Both the position numbers and the translations under genes were made by a program. From Candidatus Woesearchaeota archaeon (lineage in GTDB: Archaea > Nanobdellota > Nanobdellia > Woesearchaeales > ARS49): a stretch of DNA of 64,000 nt. The notes beneath the pieces are model-generated. The model was given only the letters and a program-made list of their open reading frames with translations, searched no databases and had not been told where the DNA came from. The stretch is taken from assembly GCA_019323015.1 (NCBI GenBank), contig JAHWHY010000008.1, forward strand, positions 1 through 64,000, given 5' to 3'. This document shows positions 60,451 to 64,000 of the stretch, piece by piece; the stretch's first letter is position 1, and every line of letters begins with the position of its first letter.

Positions 60451-62093
60451 TCAGTCATTCCTCTATTGCTTGTACAGGGTCTGACATCAACCATCAGAGG
60501 ATGTCGAAATTGTGGTGAAATCATAAGACATCTGCCCTGCCCTATCACAGGTATTTCCGACCACACTGCAGGGTTAACGCCGCCTGCTGAAGCTTTTATT
60601 GCATTAAGATTTCTTCCACCAGTAATCTGATGAACTATTTTTGTATTGCATAATTCATAAATTTCAGGAGGCAGGTGTGACGGCTGTTGGCTTATAAAAC
60701 ACAGACTCAACCATCTTTTTCTTCCACGTCTGCTAATATCTCTCAGTACATCAAGTGTTTCGTCCATTGTTTTTGCACGTTCCTTGCTTATGAAACTGTG
60801 TGCTTCTTCTATTATAACTATAACCGGCGGGAGATTCGGGTTATCTTTGTTGTCGCGCAATTTTAAATCAAATATTTTGTTTAACAAATTGCTGATTATT
60901 ATGTTATTTATCCATAGGTTTTGAGAATTGCTCATGTCAAATACACTAACAAGGCCGTTCTTTAGTAAATCACTACAGTCGCCTAAATGTTGTTTAGTGT
61001 CAAATACGCGCGTTTTTTTCAATTTTTTTATTTTTCTCAGGACAACTGCATAGGAAGATCTATCGCCAATATTTGAGGCCTTGTCTAATTTACTCCTTAT
61101 TTTATCTATAAAATCTTGTAGAGTTATGCCTATTACTGCTTCTTTATCTTCAGACAGTGTTTCCACCATGCTTCGGGCTTTCTTAGTTGATGCTGTCTTT
61201 TTCTCCTGATCAGAATCAAGTTCAAAGTAAGCTTCCATAAAACGATCACTTTGTGCAGCATTCAGGTCCAGAATTTCTGCGAGCAAATGAGGACTTACAT
61301 CGGCAAAACGAATTCCAAATTCTTCTGATTTATCAGGTCTATTGCTTTCAGTATGTATCGGGTTGAAGATTCTGAGATTATCTATGCCTTTTGGCTCTAC
61401 TTTAAATCTTTCCATGAGTTTTTTGATTACTTGCTTAGATTCTGCTTCTTTGGAAGGCTTATCCATTTCAACATATTCCCCTTCAACATCCAAGACAATT
61501 ATTGCCCAGCCGGCTTTTGATAATTCTTCTATTAAAACCTGGCTTGTATTTGTCTTTCCAGAGCCAACAGTCCCAAAAATGCCTGTATTTCTTGGCAGAA
61601 CTTTTTTTAGATGCTGTTTAAACTGAACTCTTATTCCTGGATAACCGGAAAGTTCACCCATATAAACATCCCCTTTTATATCCAATAATTTTTCTATATC
61701 ATCGCCATCAAGAGGCAAAACTGCAGTTTGAGGGAAAGGCCTGTTACTGGACCCAGTTAGGATAAGGTTTTCTTCATCAATAATTTCTCCTAATACTTCC
61801 GCAGTACATACGCCATGAAAATCTGGTCTGAACTTTACTTTATCTGCCTCCAGAATAGCGGCTCTTGCGAATGCTGAATCTTTACTGACTGCATCTGGTT
61901 GAAAAAAAGGTCCCTTAATTATTCTGGACAGATATAGTCTTGAATCATTTGAAACGTCTGACTGTAAAAGGACATACTGTCCTCTTCTGATGTTGCTCAG
62001 TTTTTTATTTGGAATTCTGATTTCGATTTCGTTATTTTCTCCTGTAACGCCATCAAAATTGATAAAACCTATTGGGTTTTTTTGTTTGTTCAT
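60447..62093 (-). CDS. HerA-like (DUF87) hexameric DNA translocase
   Basis: ATG 62093 has GGTGAG upstream. Walker A GTVGSGKT is at 174-181, Walker B in VIVIIEEAHSF, and the characteristic HerA end SRRGRKRWLSLCFISQQPSHLP. The N-terminus is the small beta-barrel HAS domain. HerA pumps DNA and works with the nuclease NurA, encoded just upstream. About 548 residues. Confidence 0.88.
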   Translation of the reverse strand: MNKQKNPIGFINFDGVTGENNEIEIRIPNKKLSNIRRGQYVLLQSDVSNDSRLYLSRIIKGPFFQPDAVSKDSAFARAAILEADKVKFRPDFHGVCTAEVLGEIIDEENLILTGSSNRPFPQTAVLPLDGDDIEKLLDIKGDVYMGELSGYPGIRVQFKQHLKKVLPRNTGIFGTVGSGKTNTSQVLIEELSKAGWAIIVLDVEGEYVEMDKPSKEAESKQVIKKLMERFKVEPKGIDNLRIFNPIHTESNRPDKSEEFGIRFADVSPHLLAEILDLNAAQSDRFMEAYFELDSDQEKKTASTKKARSMVETLSEDKEAVIGITLQDFIDKIRSKLDKASNIGDRSSYAVVLRKIKKLKKTRVFDTKQHLGDCSDLLKNGLVSVFDMSNSQNLWINNIIISNLLNKIFDLKLRDNKDNPNLPPVIVIIEEAHSFISKERAKTMDETLDVLRDISRRGRKRWLSLCFISQQPSHLPPEIYELCNTKIVHQITGGRNLNAIKASAGGVNPAVWSEIPVIGQGRCLMISPQFRHPLMVDVRPCTSNRGMTE

Positions 62094-62103
62094 TTTTCTC
62101 ACC

Positions 62104-63189
62104 TTATTTCAGTCTTAAATCGCGTTCAGGGGCTTCACTAAGGTACTGTCCTGTACGTGACAGCTCCCATTCCATCATTCGCTTAAAATCTCCTGATGAA
62201 AAATATTGCGAACATAATGTATCTGCATAATCAATTAAAAGTGGAAATCCTTTTTCTTTTTGAAAAAGAGCATCTCTTGCTATAATTGCTGCTGCCAAAT
62301 CGAAAATTTCTTCATGCGCATGGAAAACATAAGGTCTTTCGCCTATTCTGATAACTCCTATGAGAATCTTTTCAGCATGGTCTCTTAAAAATTCCTCTAT
62401 TTTTTTTCTTTCATCAGCCCTCCATTTTTCTTTCCATTTCATAAAATTGCTGGTATTCTGCAAATAATGACCCAGAGTGTATTCTGCAATAGTAAAATAT
62501 TGAAATGGCTCTATTGCTCTGCCGAATGTGAGAAAATCCTGAAATGATGTGCTTGATATTACTGAAAAGAATCTTTTTTCTCTTATTATTCTGCGCAACA
62601 CATCCAGCGTTGTATCCAAAGCCCGCAGTCTTCCGAGTCCGCTCATAAGCTCAAAAGGCAGAAGGGGTCCATGAAACATTATATATTTATCTTTGAATCT
62701 TGGATCCAAACCTGCTTCTCTCTCCCGATATAACATAAGACCTCTTATTGCCATATCAGATAGATTTTCTTCATGCCGTGCTCTTCCTGAGATTTTTTCT
62801 ATTATATCTTCTGTCTCTAGTTTCAGACTTGCCTCAGAAATAAAGAAAGAATGTCTGATTTTTTCTCCAACATAATTTACGGCAACAACACCAATCTGAC
62901 ATCTAAGTCCGGATAATAATCTATAATCGGATCTTGTGCCGTCCACACCAACCACGTCTCCTTTGAGGAGAAGTGCTTCCGCTTTAGGCAATTTATCTTT
63001 TACACTCTTGATTTTTAGCTTCTTAAAGGTGGGATGTGCTTTTAGCTGTGCTATAAGTTCTTTTTCTTCCTGAATATGTGCTTTAACTTCTGCTTCCAGA
63101 ATCTCATTAGCTTCTCTAACAAAATCACCATAATCCGTCCACGTTTTCTGATCTATTAAATCAGCAAAAGTTACTGATCTGTTTCTCAT
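62104..63189 (-). CDS. NurA-like nuclease
   Basis: The 361-residue protein has the NurA motif GVDGTRSD (Asp at 83) and a later Asp in LIDYADTL. The usual second motif, DG, reads HG in IMFHGPLLP, so one metal ligand is altered. It likely resects DNA ends with HerA. The gene has its own TATA (63236-63246) and a GGGGGGTTAA site. Confidence 0.75.
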   Translation of the reverse strand: MRNRSVTFADLIDQKTWTDYGDFVREANEILEAEVKAHIQEEKELIAQLKAHPTFKKLKIKSVKDKLPKAEALLLKGDVVGVDGTRSDYRLLSGLRCQIGVVAVNYVGEKIRHSFFISEASLKLETEDIIEKISGRARHEENLSDMAIRGLMLYREREAGLDPRFKDKYIMFHGPLLPFELMSGLGRLRALDTTLDVLRRIIREKRFFSVISSTSFQDFLTFGRAIEPFQYFTIAEYTLGHYLQNTSNFMKWKEKWRADERKKIEEFLRDHAEKILIGVIRIGERPYVFHAHEEIFDLAAAIIARDALFQKEKGFPLLIDYADTLCSQYFSSGDFKRMMEWELSRTGQYLSEAPERDLRLK

Positions 63190-63234
63190 ATTTATAGGCT
63201 TAAATTAACCCCCCATCGATGATAAATGTTCTCA

Positions 63235-63246
63235 AGGTTTAAAAAA
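63235..63246 (-). promoter_or_regulatory. Promoter of the NurA-HerA-GHKL operon
   Basis: On the minus strand, TTTTTTAAACC at the end of the methyltransferase gene is a TATA candidate about 45-55 nt before ATG 63189. The strong GGGGGG binding site lies between them. Confidence 0.45.
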
Positions 63247-64000
63247 CTAGCGGTTTAAAGAAGAAAAAACGGCTTCAGCAACAGCTTTTGCCAACAAAGG
63301 CGGAACGGCATTACCTACTTGCCAGAATTTCTTGCTTGGCGGACCTTCAAAAATTATGTAGTCTGGAAAAGATTGCAATCGGGCAGCTTCTCTCGGGGTA
63401 ATAGTTCTCGCTTGTTTGGGGTGAATAAATCTATTGCCGTCTTTTTGAAGATGTGCAAACAGTGTAGTGCATGGTTCATTCCATTTCTGTTTTCTGTATT
63501 TGTCTTTAAAGGCATTCATTTCATATTTTATTTTTATTTTTAAACTCTCAGATCCCTTTTCTATTACATCTTTTGCTGTCCAGCCTTGTTTCATTCCTTT
63601 AAACAAGTCTATGTCACTTGATTGTTGACTTCTTGCAACATGGTGGTCAATATATTTATATCCATTTGGTCTTATTTGTTGATGAAACATCTTTCCGGAT
63701 CTGGACAAGGTGCGAAGAAAGTTTCCGTAAGATTTACTGTTTACATTTATTCTATCTTTGCCATTATTCCTGTGCTTATTAACCCTGTCGATAGTTTTTT
63801 TTTGGTTTAGCGGTATGTCTGTATACGTTATTTTTGCCTGTACTTTTGGAAGATCTCCTATTGCTTCGTGAATTGTTACTTGTTTTAATAATCTTTTAGC
63901 TGTTTTTTCAGATGAATGTGTTTGTTTAGGCGCAGACATACAGGAATCAGTGAATCTACGATAAAAACCAATAATAAAAACTCTTTCTCTTTTTTGCGGA
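63247..64000 (-). CDS. DNA cytosine-5 methyltransferase, C-terminal part (5' end beyond window)
   Basis: The frame is open to the window edge, and reading back past ATG 63939 gives PQKRERVFIIGF, the conserved motif VIII, so 63939 is internal. Motifs IX and X follow: ARTITPREAARLQSFPDYIIF and QVGNAVPPLLAKAVAEAV. The middle is the target-recognition domain. It methylates C5 of cytosine in a DNA site. The N-terminal motifs (SAM site and the catalytic PC) lie outside the window. Confidence 0.9.
   Translation of the reverse strand, partial: PQKRERVFIIGFYRRFTDSCMSAPKQTHSSEKTAKRLLKQVTIHEAIGDLPKVQAKITYTDIPLNQKKTIDRVNKHRNNGKDRINVNSKSYGNFLRTLSRSGKMFHQQIRPNGYKYIDHHVARSQQSSDIDLFKGMKQGWTAKDVIEKGSESLKIKIKYEMNAFKDKYRKQKWNEPCTTLFAHLQKDGNRFIHPKQARTITPREAARLQSFPDYIIFEGPPSKKFWQVGNAVPPLLAKAVAEAVFSSLNR

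Noticed and set aside
1..64000. CRISPR array or insertion sequence
   Set aside because: No regularly spaced repeat array and no transposase-like gene were seen. Direct repeats at 42.8-43.0 kb and 54.7/58.2 kb are only two copies each.

Overview
This is archaeal DNA, most likely from an uncultivated DPANN-type lineage (a Woesearchaeales-like organism is my best guess; this is inference). Evidence seen here: a TFIIB-type transcription factor, an archaeal AMP phosphorylase, a stand-alone YhbY/CRM protein, AbrB-PhoU regulators, tRNA introns at position 37/38 with bulge-helix-bulge folds, and many genes whose start codon lies 26-30 nt after a TATA box, as in leaderless archaeal mRNAs. Intergenic regions are short, AT-rich and contain many perfect hairpins.

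Layout. 1-8.9 kb: a partial acidic protein; an operon with an AbrB-like regulator, a kinase-fold membrane protein and a lysozyme-fold-like membrane protein; an AbrB-PhoU regulator; a secreted porin-like beta-barrel candidate; and an RHH/PIN pair arranged tail to tail. 9-16.9 kb: a four-gene MoxR ATPase/VWA operon, a 985-residue protein ending in an EgtD-like methyltransferase, and a double Lrp regulator. 17-24.3 kb: a run of envelope-directed genes (TerB-like, lipoprotein, helical proteins, transglutaminase, two membrane-anchored TolB-like propellers). 24.3-38 kb: ileS, Cys-rich secreted proteins, a FabH-like synthase, an Mtq2-kinase fusion, O6-alkylguanine alkyltransferase, an MFS transporter, a phosphoesterase and tfb.

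38.0-38.4 kb holds the most unusual object. An intact tRNA-Ser(UGA) gene lies inside a second tRNA-Ser(UGA) gene that is split into four pieces. The pieces add up to exactly the same mature length (84 nt), and the acceptor and anticodon stems are preserved by compensatory changes. Several perfect hairpins fill the intervening DNA.

38.4-54 kb: a PDZ membrane protein, a KefB-type antiporter, yhbY, lipoproteins, AMP phosphorylase with an AI-2E-family permease (linked by a 26-codon gene), tRNA-Val(GAC) with a textbook intron, a second AbrB-PhoU protein, a second barrel-like lipoprotein between two related receiver-like proteins, and an ATP-grasp enzyme. 54.4-58.2 kb: a cassette of a short protein with two hexaglycine runs, an HExxH peptidase with a winged helix, a winged-helix/beta protein and a DUF4238-like protein. 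An operator-like motif is shared by two promoters here. 58.2-64 kb: a restriction-modification-like defence module read right to left (C5 cytosine methyltransferase, NurA-like nuclease, HerA-like ATPase, double GHKL ATPase). The methyltransferase runs off the right edge of the window.
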